A stretch of DNA of 64,000 nt from Melieria omissa (lineage: Eukaryota; Arthropoda; Insecta; Diptera; Ulidiidae), in assembly GCA_963971225.1 (NCBI GenBank), contig OZ020267.1, positions 120,769,891 through 120,833,890 on the forward strand. The letters run 5' to 3'. The notes beneath the pieces are model-generated. The model was not told the origin of the DNA. It did no database searches and saw nothing but the letters and a program-made list of their open reading frames with translations. Both the position numbers and the translations under genes were made by a program. Shown here one piece after another: positions 12,001 to 24,433 of the stretch; position 1 is the first letter of the stretch, and each line of letters begins with the position of its first letter.

Positions 12001-12602
12001 TGCTCTAAAAACTCCCCCAAAAATCGGCTAGTCAATGGAGCGCAATCTCCGTAGGTTAACCCGTGGAGCAAAACGTTTTGAATACAGCAAAGCAAGAATC
12101 AAGTGAATCGGTCAATTAGTTTCGACGGAATCATGGCGCAATGGTCAAAAAATGTGTTTTCGAGAAAAACGCGTTTAAAGTTTTAAAACCGTGTTACCGC
12201 GTAGTGAAGGAGACGGATTTGAGGCTCTGTATCTCAGAGACGTTTACGAATTCGACAAAATCGTATACTTTTTCTATGATAGTTTTACTATAAAAATATG
12301 AAATTAAAAAGAAATTGAAAACTAGGGGACCCCCTTAACTCGAAACTCGAATAATATCAAAAAGTGGATTGCGTTATAACGTTTGACTCGATCGATTACG
12401 AGTCAATTGTAAATACTGACAGTTTTGCTTGCCAATTTACAACAATTCATACATGAATATATATTCAGAATCTCGGAATTTATACTCGTCTTCTTACTTT
12501 GCAGGTTTGCTAGCACCCATGCAAGCCATACCGATGCCGGGGATGCCGGTAATGTTGCCGGCCAGCCACCCGATGCTGCAGATGATGCCGCGCTTTCGGT
12601 GA
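6076..12602 (+). CDS. BuGZ: BuGZ (ZNF207-like) C2H2 zinc-finger protein with GLEBS motif
   Basis: Nuclear and spindle-associated protein; in the family the GLEBS motif binds and stabilises the checkpoint protein Bub3. Exons: 6076-6116, 6310-6617, 6678-6936, 7021-7360, 8154-8498, 11189-11318, 12505-12602. Together they give 506 aa, with all junctions GT/AG and phases consistent. The N-terminus [18 protein letters not shown] is diagnostic. Zinc finger 1 uses C13, C16, H29, H34; finger 2 uses C37, C40, H53, H58. Exon 3 is Met/Pro-rich low complexity. Exon 4 contains the GLEBS core (about residues 242-265, [19 protein letters not shown]) with the paired glutamates E253 and E254. Exon 5 is an Ala-Gln/Ala-His repeat followed by nine glutamines. 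The last two exons return to Met/Pro/Gly and end MMPRFR. Long ORFs on other frames over exon 5 are shadows of the CAG/GCN-rich repeat. Introns 5 and 6 carry repeats. Confidence 0.93.
7361..8153 (+). other. BuGZ: BuGZ intron 4
   Basis: Donor GAA|GTGAGT and acceptor CCCCAG|GCC. AT-rich interior with no recognisable element. A short run of related 12-mers (CACTTATCACTTACCATTTA and neighbours, 7665-7715) looks like simple local duplication. Confidence 0.7.
8172..8395 (+). repeat. BuGZ: Ala-Gln / Ala-His coding repeat plus CAG run in BuGZ exon 5
   Basis: GCN codons alternate with CAA, CAG, CAT and CAC for about 60 codons (GCGCAAGCGCAGGCCCACGC style), followed by nine consecutive glutamine codons (8366-8392) and KQLED. 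Mixed codon use in the dipeptide part means it is not a recent pure slippage tract. The CAG part is purer and could be length-polymorphic. Confidence 0.85.
8499..11188 (+). other. BuGZ: BuGZ intron 5 (2.7 kb)
   Basis: Donor ATG|GTAAGT and acceptor CTGTAG|ATG. No coding exon or complete transposon is recognisable inside. A C/T-rich stretch at about 10540-10640 gives proline-rich chance ORFs. Confidence 0.7.
11461..12334. mobile_element. BuGZ: Possible TTAA-flanked element in BuGZ intron 6, interrupted by a MITE
   Basis: TTAA at 11457-11460 is followed by GGGTACAAACGG, and the other end reads GACCCCC followed by TTAA at 12335-12338, so both ends begin TTAA-GGG. The interior shares the phrase TTTTCGAGAAAAACGCGTT (about 12154-12172) with the complement of a segment of the clearer TTAA element at 23076-24010, suggesting a related family. 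The terminal repeats are very short, so the boundaries are tentative. The 178-bp MITE at 11647-11824 is nested inside. Confidence 0.4.
11647..11824. mobile_element. TTAA-flanked MITE, 178 bp (piggyBac type)
   Basis: TTAA at 11643-11646 and 11825-11828 flank perfect 17-bp inverted ends CCCTTATTCTCATACCC / GGGTATGAGAATAAGGG. Just inside each end is a CCCGGGTACCC(C)GGGTGCC block in direct orientation. TTAA duplication with CCC termini is the signature of piggyBac-mobilised MITEs. It has no coding capacity. Confidence 0.85.
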
Positions 12603-15600
12603 TCCAACACACAAGGAGCGATTTGCCTGGCACCCGTCATAAATATGCCGATGCCTATAATATACGCAGCCGAGGACTAAAGACAACACTGGTGGCAGTT
12701 CCAATATCAAAATCGTCAGCGACAGTAATAGCAGCAGCAGCAGCAGCAGCGACGGCAACGGCAACCTGGTCGGCAGGCATCACAACGCCATTAACAGAAA
12801 TTAAGACGAAAAGAGGTGCAGAAATGCGCAAACATCATTTAAAGCAATACGAACGTCATCGACTGTAATTGCAGCAATGACAACAGTAACCACAACAAGC
12901 AAGTTGAACTTTGAAACTCATTTCCTTTTTCCTTACACAATATTTCTACAGAACCGAAACTATATAAAGTGGTTGGCGAATTTTTCTCTAACTAAATTTC
13001 TGAACACGTGTTCATGTTAACCGAAAGGCACGCATAGGGAAGATGACACCTGAGAAGTGCTCCCGCCGGGTGGCGCTTTGGGTTAACGTGGTGGGCAGTT
13101 ATTTGTTGTTGTTTTAACGTTTATTTCGTTCCAAGACTTCGATTGCCTTTTCCTTTGCATACTTATATTTTCCTATACATATAATTAATATTTTTCGGTT
13201 ACTCCTCCCTTCTATTAAGAACTAGTATGCTTAACACAGAATAAAATAAATGCAATTAAACGTAAGTGTTTGAAAGATAAACTATAAGAAATTTCGATCG
13301 TGTGACATGATAATGTGTATGCCATGCAGTTGTGGGGAAAATACCTGCTAATGTTTGCAGCCTTCATTTCAGTTCAATTTACATTTCCATTTTCATCTGC
13401 ATTTTAACATACTGCATAGCTATAGTTTGTTGGTATTTTGGTTACGGTTACAATTACGGTTGGTTACAATTTACACGCACACACACACACACACACACGG
13501 CCCTGCGTTTTGAGTAGTTTCTTGTCCAGCTCACTAATGTTGGTAGTTTGTTACACTTTCTCCACGGGGCAGTCAATGATGTACACAAATGCAGAAAAAT
13601 ATTCTTTAAATAATACAAACTGTATAATAATTCGATTGATAGGCGCACGCTTTGTTTTTGTAACCTTTGACTAATTTCATAAACATGAAACTCTCACTGT
13701 CTGCCCCGTGCAACGAAATGTGTGGTTTGATAATGTATTTTAGAGCCAATTTGCATAAATTTCCTCAAAAGTGACAATTATATCACAGAAACTGCGCTTT
13801 TATGGGGAAACTTGTGCCTTTTTGGCGAAATATGCTAACATACCACCAGCTTAGTTTAAAAGTAGCCTAAAATACCTAGTAACTGTCATGCTAATACTTA
13901 TAAGCATTCAGGTACATATTGTAAAAGATCCATAGCTTTCGGCTGTACATAAATAACACGTTTGTAGCGTCGCTCTCCCTTACTCTTTTAGTTGTATATC
14001 GTTAACGTATCTAACCAACTCGTGTATTATATTAATTGTAAACATTTACTTAATTAATATGTTCTTTGTTTTTCTTCTTAAATTTTTCTTCTATTAAATT
14101 AGAGTGTTTTTCGACAGGTTCTTCTTACCGATCGCCCTGGCGCGCTCTTTCGCTATTTAGTTTCCGATCGATCCTTCACCTGCTCAACTCCTTTTTACCA
14201 ATAACGCAAGCAAGTATTGAGCAAACAGACCTCGTGTATGTTCCGTAAAGCCACCATGTCGCCTTGTCGCGCACTGTAGTGTCGTAGCGTAGCGTAACAA
14301 GCAAAACGTAAAGAACGCAACACAAACGCGTTAACCGAAATAGCGTCGCTCGAAAACCCAAACGCGACAATTCGGCCCAATCCCGTTCGGCTGGTATGTT
14401 GACCATGTTGTAAATCGTTTTATCGTCTCGTATACTCGTACGTATCCGTCATTGATTCATTTTTGTTTTGCCATTTCCACCAACACTCTTATCGTATTGT
14501 TCTTGTAACTGTTTCTTAAACTACTTTACATGTAATTAAATTTGAATTGTGCAATGCCGAACCATCCACTATACTTGTACTATTTTCCTTGTTTTGCATA
14601 TTATTTACTCACGACCCCTCTGAATTTCGGATTCTTTTAATGTTGTTTCGAAACGTCGAACGGTCATTTTGTTTCCGGCGTGGATTTCAAAGTAAGTTTG
14701 CACCTTTCATTTGTCTGTCATCTAAAACGGCAACCACGACCCCTAGACGACGACCAACATGTAGGTATGAAATTCCATAATTTTTATGGTTCTGGCTATG
14801 GTGGTATCTAATAAATTGGATACGGTTGAAAAGTGTTCTTGTGATGGAATGACAAACGGATGACGGTAACGTTTCGAAGCTTTTTGTTTAGTAGTGTGAA
14901 CACTTTTGCTTTACTTTTACGGGCGAAGCCAATTAGCGTTTAACTAACAAGCCAGTTCTTGAAATCCTAAGTCTGTATGAATTAAAGAAAAAACAACAGC
15001 ACCTGCTTTGCATTAACTATTTCATTCGTTCCATTTCAGACAATTGATATATAGTATTCTACTATCGCATTGATTCGGCTTGAAATTTGTTCTTATTTAA
15101 TTTAATTCTTTATGCAATCAATCGAAGATCTACAGTTTCTTGCTTCTCGGTGTGTCATATAGATCTTCATCTTTTAAATTAAATCAAATTTAATCAATCG
15201 TTTGCTAAAAGTATCGGAAAATTCGGTAATTTTTTACAGAATTGCTCAAAACAATATGAATTGCCTAAATTGCTAGACTCACTTCGTAGCGGATATGATA
15301 GCAATACTCTAGTTTCAACTATCATGCTTTAACGCAGTCTGCAGTACTAATGACCGCCACTCGTCTCAATCGAATTCATGCACTGTACTCCTGCTTTACA
15401 GCAGAATTAATGCATTCTCTGAATTTGACGGTCGAATGTGTACACAATCGGGCCGCAGGGTGCAACTGCTGCAATTTTCCTCATTTACATGCACTGCTGC
15501 TGTTAACTCTAACGCTAACACTTAATGACATCTGATTTTGTAGCGAAGTTTGGTGAAGTTCGACTTGTGTGCGCGTTAGTGGTGTTTGGGTGGCAGAAAT

Positions 15601-18600
15601 ATTCAACATTTGGTACATACATTGTATATGCATAGCTAGCTTAAGTTTGGACTTGGCGTAATTTTTTCTTATTACTTTTGCATACATACACTCTCATACT
15701 TTTGATTATAATTTTAATTTTGCAATATTATTGTTTATTTTCTGTCGAGTACTCTCGTAAAAGCACGTTCAAATGAAAAAAAAAACTATAGATATCTATT
15801 CGAAAATATTGTATGAAAACACGAAATAACACTGAATAAACGTAATTGAAGGCAACAATAGCAACAATAAACAAAACAATAAAAACAAGTGACAAGTGAT
15901 AGCCTCAGCAAATGTTCGTTGATAAGCTGTGGCTCTGCGCAAAATTGATGTTGGACTCTTGTCCGACTAGCCCCCGTACGGGCAACCCAGGACGAGAGTA
16001 CCTCAATGCAGTATCGGACAAAAATCGTGGGTTTTCGTTGCGCATACGTTGTATATGGTGGTGGCGTTGTAGTCAAGTGCAAGGGGAACCATTAATATAG
16101 ACTAGCATCCTCAATGTACTATTTGTAATGCTTGATTTAAACACTTTTAGATTTTCCTTTTATATTCCTAAGTGATCGATTTTCTGCAATATCTTTCTCA
16201 GATACTCTTCCGTTGACTATGCCAATTTATTTACTGTCAATGACCTTAATACAATAGTTTGCTAATTCATACTATGTACATATACATACCATATATTTGT
16301 TTGTAAGTATGCAGATCTCGGAGCATATACGTGTATGTATGCACTTTTCAAAATATTTGTGCACTATTCGTAACGACGTTTGTGCGTCACTTCGAATGCT
16401 GGACAATTGTCAAATAAAGCACGAATTAATACAGATTGAATAAGTTCAAGTGTTGATGTGTACAAGCTGCACTCCTTCCTTCTTATATTTTGAAAAAAGT
16501 TGAAACTCGACACACTCGCTTCGATTATAATATAAATACGGATCGTTACAGATAAGAGAAACAGAAAATTTTGTTTGAAACTGCATGGATCCCTCATGCC
16601 TTCAATCTTTAGTTACTGCAGTTAACTTGACGAAACGGCCAGAACTTGGGACTTGGGCTTTCCAAATATTCCAACATTTGGGGCAATTGCTTCCATTGCT
16701 TACGTTTTACGATCACTACCTCGAGCAGGACGCCAAAGGTCAATTCGTTTTTCTGGTCGGTAGTTTGATCCTTTCCAGTTTCTATTGATTGGTACACAAA
16801 TATTTCGATAGTAAAGCGTGTGTGCATAAAGTGCCAAATACTCGTATAGTAGAATTTGCAGACAAACTGTGGCGTCAAAGCGCGACATATTTTTGAAAAG
16901 TCTATACATACACACACACACACACATATGCTTTTCCGAATTGGTGCAAACCGTTTGGGGCATTTTCGACTGGTCGAAATTTCGGTAAAAGCTTGTTTGA
17001 ATGTACGAGTATGTTAAAGATGGATATTCGAAAGTGTTAAGCTGTCGACTACAATCGACTGTCAGCAATAGTGTGTGTGCGACATTGCATTAATTGTATT
17101 GTACTATATAGTTTTTTACATTTTCTTCAATTTTGTTTCGTAATTTTGTATTGTATACTTTTGGCACGTTGTAGCAATGTTAAGATGCGATTTTAAATAA
17201 GGCATTGAGCAAGAAAATCGAAAACCACGTCCGAATGCGCTGGGCGACACTCGAGTAGATGGATCGCTTGTTCGTCCGTTTCGCTCGTTCTTTTATTAGT
17301 TGGTGCGTACGTTCGTAGTTGCAGCAACCATAATCGGCGTTGCTGTCGTCATTCCAACTTGATCATACAATAAATTTATGTAAAAATACCTCACCGATGC
17401 ACTTGTAACTCGTATCCACATTTTCCCACATACATCAATACCGCTGTTGCCATTTTTGTACAGACCTGCAACCATTCTCATCCCCTTTGCTCTACACATC
17501 ATTCCATCCGCTCTTTCACCAACCCATCCCCCACTCCCACCCCCCACACACACACATTTTTCTACATTTCTTCTCTACTATACGTTTGGTTGTTTCCTTC
17601 TTGGCGAATGAGCGTCCAGTTGAAAGAGTGTCACATTAATTTTGCTGATTGAAAAATCCCTTGCAAACCGTCGCATGCAGCACGCGATCGGGCTGTGTGC
17701 GGCGCAAGCAGGCGATGTGGCGACCCACATCACAGCGTGTCTCCGCAACGGGCAAGCTGTTGGATTTTTCGGTCCTTGTCACTTTTAAGGTTAAACGGTT
17801 AAGGTTTTTAAGTGAGGCGATTTTTGCTCTCTGAGTTTTTGCAGGAGTTTTTATTGCGGACGGCCGAAAGTGCCGAGCCGAAAGCAAAATGAGTGCGTTT
17901 CATTGTCCTTTGACGAATCGAAAAGGCCAGTATGACTTAATGCCAAACGTTTATTGAAACTCTTTTAAAGTACTACATACATATGTATATGATATTTTAT
18001 GTCTTGGTTTTTTTAACTTTTTGAACCTAAGGATAAAGAATGAAGGACACACACTGCATTTAAGGAACCAAATACAAATAGCTTTGCAAAGTCTTTAGTT
18101 ATTATTGTTTGTTGAGTCTCACGCCACGGATTTGTCGTGTTAAATTACGCATATGTACATTAAGCTATCGATATTTACTTGCGAAATTTCTTTGTACGAA
18201 TCCTAATCGACTGTTTCGGCTTGACAAATTAATGATTGCATTGTTCAATGTTAAACTGAAATGTACGTAAGAATCACAAGGGATCATCAGTCCGCGTTTC
18301 AATCACATATAGATGCGCATTTATGTTTGTATTTATACGTAACCCAGTTATAATCCAGTCAGTAACGACAAATTAATGTTTTACTACGGTAACATCAAAA
18401 TAATGGCGGATGCTTATAACGTAACACCAACACCAAAACCAACGGCAACAGCAACAACTACAACAACTAGAGCAAGTTTAGTTTGTATTGTATTTAATAT
18501 AAGCGATTGTTTTAACTATAGTAATTTGCCGCTTTGAATTAAACACACTTCTACAAACATACATATAGTTCGAAATTGATTGTTATTATGATGTTTGATT

Positions 18601-19012
18601 CTTTTTACTCCTTGAAAAATTGTTTTATCGTTCTTCTATGCAACTCTACCATGTATCTTAAGCGCATAAGGTGAAATTCACTGACCAACACATATGTATC
18701 TGTAAGGTGTTGTAATCCAATTGAAAACTTCTTCAAATATAGTCGATCTATTATAGCCCAATGTATTGTTGTTTCAATTGTTGCAAACTTGAGTGAATCC
18801 GCGTTCACTTTTGTTTTGATTGCGATTTTTCGATTTTGATGTTGTTGCATGTTTATCGTTTTAGCACTCGCAGCAACTTTATACTAATGCACGAAAGCAA
18901 TGCGCAAACACGAAGGGTAAGTAGTAAGTAGTTATTAGAAATCTAGTTTGTATATAAACTAGTAAGAGTGCCATTTTCTATGCAATTGGCTCCCCACTTG
19001 TAAATGTAGTAG
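12603..19012 (+). other. BuGZ 3' UTR followed by intergenic DNA
   Basis: After the BuGZ TGA come GCA-rich 3' UTR sequence (CAG repeats at 12730-12750) and AATAAA-type signals near 13239-13249 (GAATAAAATAAATG). Beyond that I see (AC)n microsatellites at 13472-13498 and 16908-16926 and a C/T-rich tract near 17490-17570. No ORF looks coding: those up to 122 codons have no domain and no splice context. Confidence 0.5.
13472..13498. repeat. (AC)n microsatellite
   Basis: About 11 uninterrupted AC units downstream of BuGZ. Confidence 0.9.
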
Positions 19013-19016
19013 TTAA

Positions 19017-19776
19017 TCCTTTCGGTTATTCTATGCCATATGGCATAGCCTCTTTTCAGTGCCTGTTTTAGGTCAAAAACTTGTGGATACTATATTTTTA
19101 AATTTTTGTATTTTTCTCTGAAGGTTTTCATACCAAATAATGAAAAAAAAAGATTTTGATTAGTGTACCCATAGTATAATAATAAAGTAGTCTAACCTGA
19201 GAGAGTATTTCTAATGTATTTCTATTTTGTTTACAAAAATGTGCAGAAAATTTTATGAACAGAGTTTTGAAAATATTTTGTGTCAAATCAATATGAGCCT
19301 ATGTTTTCTGTTGACAAATTGTGTACATCAAAATGAAATATTGTGAAAGAAATTTCGAAAAATTTGTACTCAACAGAGGGGAGAGTTCAGGTTAGATTAC
19401 TTTATAATTATACTGTGTACCAAGTAAATTGTAGGGGTTCAGAAAGTGCCCAGTTCTATCGAGCTGCGAGGTCACTTCGTACTTTTATTTATTCTATTAC
19501 AAAAATCAAGTTATTTTATAGGTTTATGGAAGTAATCTAGTAGGTATTTATTGTTTTAGTAAGTGTAAAAAAAGTTAGATCCCAAATGTAGTTCACTAAG
19601 GCTGTACGATTTTTTTTATTTCTTACTATGCCATATTTCATGATGCCCAAAAACCACTTTTTCAAACAATATTTTTAAAAATGACTTTTGATTGTTCATT
19701 ATGTAGGCTGAAACATTAATAAAATGGAAAATAATGATTTTTAAAGTTCAAAACAAAAAAAGAAGTACCGAAAGGG
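19017..19776. mobile_element. TTAA-flanked non-autonomous element, 760 bp
   Basis: TTAA at 19013-19016 and 19777-19780. The ends are TCCTTTCGGTTATTC on the left and the complement of GAAGTACCGAAAGGG on the right, so the inverted repeat is about 12 of 15. The end sequence is close to CCCTTTCGGGAC of the MITE at 47759, which suggests the same mobilising transposase type. The interior is AT-rich without a transposase ORF. Confidence 0.7.
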
Positions 19777-20157
19777 TTAAGTAAGCGAGAAAACAAACAG
19801 TATGACAGCTCCCTTAAGACTTGGAGATAGCGGGTAGGTATGTTTGGAAGAAACACTCGGGAGGAAAAAAAAATAAATAAGTGTCGGTCATACATTTGAC
19901 ACGTCTGGCGGCAACCTGGGAGCAGTGGGAGCCTATTTTGTTAAAATGACCATTTCGTATTGGTGCCCCAGGTATCGGGTCGGAGATGTGGTATAATTAT
20001 GTTTGAAAGAAATGTTTAGTAGAGAAAATTAGTGGGGTCAATCATAGATTTTAACTGTCTAAGAGCAACTTCTGACCAGCTGTGGAGAAATTTGTCGAAT
20101 TTCCCAGCTTTTTTGTGAACTAACATAATACACAACTCTACAACAATAAAATAAAAA

Positions 20158-22110
20158 TGGGGCTCTGACAACGGATTCTTTTTTTGCATATTTTTATTAT
20201 TATATTTAGTATATTTAGTTATATTTGAGGTATATGATGTGTTTGGTAATTTTATGTCAAATACTAATGGGAATACCGTTGTGGAATGTTGTCCAACCCC
20301 CACGCTTCCACGTTTACGGGTTAATTTTACCCTTTTTTTTAATTTTAAAATTTTAAATTACAAAACAGGATTTTTTTAAGAAAAAAATATCCTTAACAAA
20401 TAATCGCCATAAAAATCTACTAAAGATCCTTGAATACACCAAACGTTAAAATTTAACTTGAACGCCACGAATACAAAATGACGCTTTTTAGTTACTTATT
20501 CAAAATTGGTGCCAAAATGTCCTACAATACTAGATTTTAGAGGGTAAGTGTGTATGGCAAAAATATTTAGAGTGCAATTTCACTATTTAAGTCTATTCTA
20601 TCTAATCACTATTTAAATTTTATTTCACTAATATTTCACTATTTAAATCTATTCTATCTAATCACTATTTAAATTTTATTTCACTAATATTTAAAAATAA
20701 AAAGATGAGTACAATATATATTTAATTTGCCGAAGCTGTTTTAAGCAAAGCTTGATTGATTTACTCAATATTGTCATGATAATGCGTTCGCTCTACTTAG
20801 CTGCGCATTAGTAGAGCTTGTGATAATAAATATGGATGCTTTTTTGCACGTGGGATGGCAAATAAAAGGGCAACCAATATTAAAAAAATAATAATTGTAG
20901 CTGAGAGCTGAAGAGACATTAGGCGAGCATAATCCACCGCTGGTACCAACAAACAAGTATTTTATCATTATTGTATGTCCAAATGTGGACGGGTGAAAAG
21001 GGATCAATGGTATTTCAAACCCCAAAAGGTGGGAAAATTAGTCAATCTGGTGAAATAAATGCAATAAAAGTGCATTTTCAAAAATATTTCCACCCATAGA
21101 CGTATGCAACACTGCCAGGGACCGTAATAGTTATAAGTTTTGCTCATAAAAATCAATGTTTAAAAGTTATTTATTTTATTTATTGACTCAACTTATAACT
21201 TAACTTTTACTTATTGACTTTTATTTATTGACTCAACAAATAACAGTCATTTTTATTTATATTTTAAAAATCCTATAATAATAATTTTTGATTTTTTTCT
21301 TATTAGTCAACAAATAACAGTTTTTCTCGATTTTCAGTTGTCCTATGACAACAATTATTGGTGACTCTTTTTTTTTAAAGTCATCAATAAAAATCAGTCA
21401 GTGACTCTTATTTTTTAAGTAATCAATGAAAATAATTCAATGACTTATATTTTAGTCATTAATAAAAAGCAAGTGTAAAATGTAAAGAAGTTTCGAAAAT
21501 ATGGAAAATAAGAATCTTAATTAGTAAAAAAATATGGAAAAAAATAAAAGTGTCACTATTCGAATGCATGAGAAATTAGCCACTGAGTCGAAACCGTATA
21601 AAAATCGGACTTAAAACTAAAGTTATAGCAAATTCAAAATTGAAATATTTACATATGTAAATAGTGACGGTGTGAAGGTCAAATAATCAAATCTAGAGCT
21701 TCCTTTTGTACTGTGACGTAAAGTGCGCTACATATTTTTATCCATTCACATTAACTCTCTTAAATCAAACTCTGTAGGACATTTTGGCACCAATTTTGAA
21801 TAAGTACGATATTAATATTGAAACACGTCTTAATTTTTTATTCCTAGCGTTCAAGTTAAATTTTGAGGTTTGGTGTATACAAAGACATTTAGAAGATTTT
21901 TATGGCGATAATTTTTGTATTATACTTTGCTCTTAAAATATCCTGTTTCATAGGACATTTTTGTAATTTTAGAAAAAAGGGATAAATTGACCCGATAACA
22001 TTGGTGCTAGAGGGTTAAAATGTTCTACAAAAATGTTCCCCGTCGTATATTACATAAAATTGTATATAACATGTTTTTGGCCCCTTCTACCAGAATCCGT
22101 TGTCAGAACC
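20158..22110. repeat. Large foldback element with long imperfect inverted arms
   Basis: CTCTGACAACGGATTCT at 20163-20179 is answered by AGAATCCGTTGTCAGAACC at 22092-22110. The palindrome continues inward for about 400 bp: TATCGCCATAAAAATC-type sequence at about 20404-20418 against its complement near 21895-21910; ATTCAAAATTGGTGCCAAAA at 20498-20517 against TTTTGGCACCAATTTTGAAT at 21782-21801; and TGTCCTACA at 20518-20526 against TGTAGGACA. A TTAACCC-type end lies within the right arm (complement at 22012-22018). The centre holds a 56-bp tandem duplication and AT-rich TCAACAAATAACAGT repeats. No coding sequence. Superfamily not assigned. Confidence 0.75.
20578..20692. repeat. 56-bp tandem duplication
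   Basis: The unit beginning TTTCACTATTTAAGTCTATT occurs twice in a row with one substitution, inside the central part of the foldback element. Confidence 0.85.
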
Positions 22111-23075
22111 TTGTTATTAAAAAAAAAATGTTGATTTTGTTGTTCAGTGTAATAAGTCGTTTCAGTCGTAAACACCCGTAAATGATAAGTTTCTATCGGC
22201 TGATATTACAATTTTCCAATTTCGGAAATTGCATCCATGAGACAACTCTGCTTAAAAGTGGGCGGGCCATGCTCATATGTGTACCAGTTTTTAGTTGGAA
22301 CATCTGTTAGTTCATCGCGATATCTTCATTAGTTTAAGAGCCAACGTGAGAATCAGTCTGATGACAGACGGACTTGGATTGCTAAGTCAACTGTAAGAAA
22401 TAGAAGATCAAAATTTGCAAAAGTTTGCCTAAAGTTTGTACAAGTGATGTGACTTCGGTAAGATACCGTGTTTGGGAAAATCACTCTTCTCGCTTGATTA
22501 GTTGAAAAACAATTTTTTAACTGAAATGCGACTTATAAAACGAAAAAAAATTTAGTCTCGTAGCTTCCATTTGCATTTTTAAATTTTTTTCGTTTTGTAA
22601 GTCGTATTTCAGTTACAAAATTTTTTTTTCATTTATTATTCTGTTACTTGAACATACGAATTTGTCCAATAAACTATTGCAAAACAAGTTCAGGAAGAAT
22701 ATAAATTTAGAAAGGAAGGTGCCGTATCTGATAAATCCCAAATCAAATTTATCATTAGGAGATTTAACAGAAAATTGAATTTTATGAATAAGAAGGATTC
22801 TGTATAAACCGCCATTAGAGTTTTACGCCTTAATTGATGGTAACTCCGAATGTAATGAAAAATAACCATTGTTTCACGAAGAGAACGACGGTGAGGGTTA
22901 TTTGCCTAATGAGGCAAAAGTGAGACGAGAGTGAATCTGTCCACGATGATTAAGTAACTAGTGATGTCCGTGATGGTGATAGTCCGTTTTTCGAAAAAAG
23001 GCATCATTTTTACGATTTATTTTTCGACAATGGAAACCTTAGAAGTTTTCTTTCCAGAGGGTTTATTAAACTTAT
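22111..23075. other. Intergenic DNA with a strong hairpin
   Basis: AT-rich with no gene. It contains a near-perfect 36-bp inverted repeat: AACTGAAATGCGACTTATAA at 22519-22538 and on to 22554, against TTGTAAGTCGTATTTCAGTT at 22595-22614. The loop is about 25 nt. Confidence 0.6.
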
Positions 23076-24010
23076 GGGGTTAAGCCACTGTAAAATTTTT
23101 TAAAAATCGATATTTTTTTTATTGGCTTAAAAAATAGTTTCAACCCTATAGAATAAGAAACAAAACGTTTTATGCATAAAATAAAAAATTTGTATGCGAA
23201 ATACGAGGTTACCGCCAAGCGCGTCACGCGTATGCCGAAGCGGGTGTATGCGACGTTCTCGCTTCCGCGAACTTTTCCGCTTTGAGTGACGCGGCGAAAG
23301 AGGCGCGCTCGCTCAATAAATCAGTCAGGAAGGAGGCGAATGAGGCATTTTTGAACCTTGAAGGCCAGCTCTATGGTCCTGGCATTGCCGACTAATGGTA
23401 AACAATTTTTGCATCTTGAATTTTTCAGTTATGCCCATAGAAAACCATTCCCAAAACTTTGAACGCGTTTTTCTCGAAACACGATTTTTCAAAATGGTAC
23501 GCGGCACAACTCGAACAATTTTCAATATTTTGACTTAAAATTTTGACTGGATCTTAACAATAACATTATCTAGAGAAGATCGTGTGGAATTTTTGATAAC
23601 TCGATTTGTTGATTTTTAATTAACAAAAGACATGTCATTTTTTACCTCAAAAATCAAAAAATTTTTTGAAACTCCCGCCAAAATTTAAAAAATCAATATT
23701 TTTAAAAATCCACCCGATCTTCTCTAGCAAAAAGCCTCTAGATTAACAGGAATTTTTTATTTTGTCGCAAAATCAAAATTGCACTTTCAGTGCTGCGTGC
23801 CGTGAAGCCCTGCAGAGAAAACATAGCCTAGGAGGATACAGTGGAGCCACCTATATATGTTGATATTGCTGTGTCAAAAAATTCCAAAATAAAGTCTAAT
23901 ATGTGTCCAATAACACCTGTGAATAACTTCTTCTACAAACTTTTTGAAAGCGAGGACAAAAATCACAAAAAAAAACCCTATTTTTTGAGCGGTTACAGTG
24001 GCGTAACCCC
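23076..24010. mobile_element. TTAA-type non-autonomous element, 935 bp
   Basis: The left end GGGGTTAAGCCACTGTAA and the complement of the right end TTACAGTGGCGTAACCCC match at 17 of 18. The flank is TTAT on the left (23072-23075) and TTAA on the right (24011-24014), consistent with a decayed TTAA duplication. No transposase is visible; the interior has G/C-rich patches (about 23210-23310). Confidence 0.7.
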
Positions 24011-24014
24011 TTAA

Positions 24015-24431
24015 GTACATACTGAGGTACGCAAACACAATTTTTTTGTTAGTTTTATTCAAAACGGTGGTGGAAGTGCCTGGGGTCACCTAGGTAAACT
24101 AGGTCTTTCCTTTAGGTCGACAAAGCTTATATGCCGCCTCTAAATTTTTGTATTAAATTACTTACGAAAATTATCAACCACATCACTTTTTTCATACAAA
24201 TCGACCGATATTCAAAATTATAATGAACATGTGGAAATATTTATAATGAATGCAATATTTGAATATTTGAATTTCGTTTCAAATATATTTTTTCTTCTTT
24301 TTCGTTTCGCACGCAAATTAGGCATTTGTCTTGTAAGCCTCGTGCTTTGACTGCTACTGTATAGAAACTTATCTATTAAAAATTATAATTGTATATGGAA
24401 GCTCCCTAAAGGGCTAGAGACAGTAAAGATA
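24015..24431. other. Intergenic spacer before the mariner
   Basis: AT-rich sequence between the TTAA element and the mariner. I see no gene, repeat or regulatory site. Confidence 0.4.
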
Positions 24432-24433
24432 TA

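Noticed and set aside
20578..20692. CRISPR-like or satellite array from repeated 56-bp units
   Set aside because: Only two adjacent copies with no spacers, inside a transposon-like palindrome.
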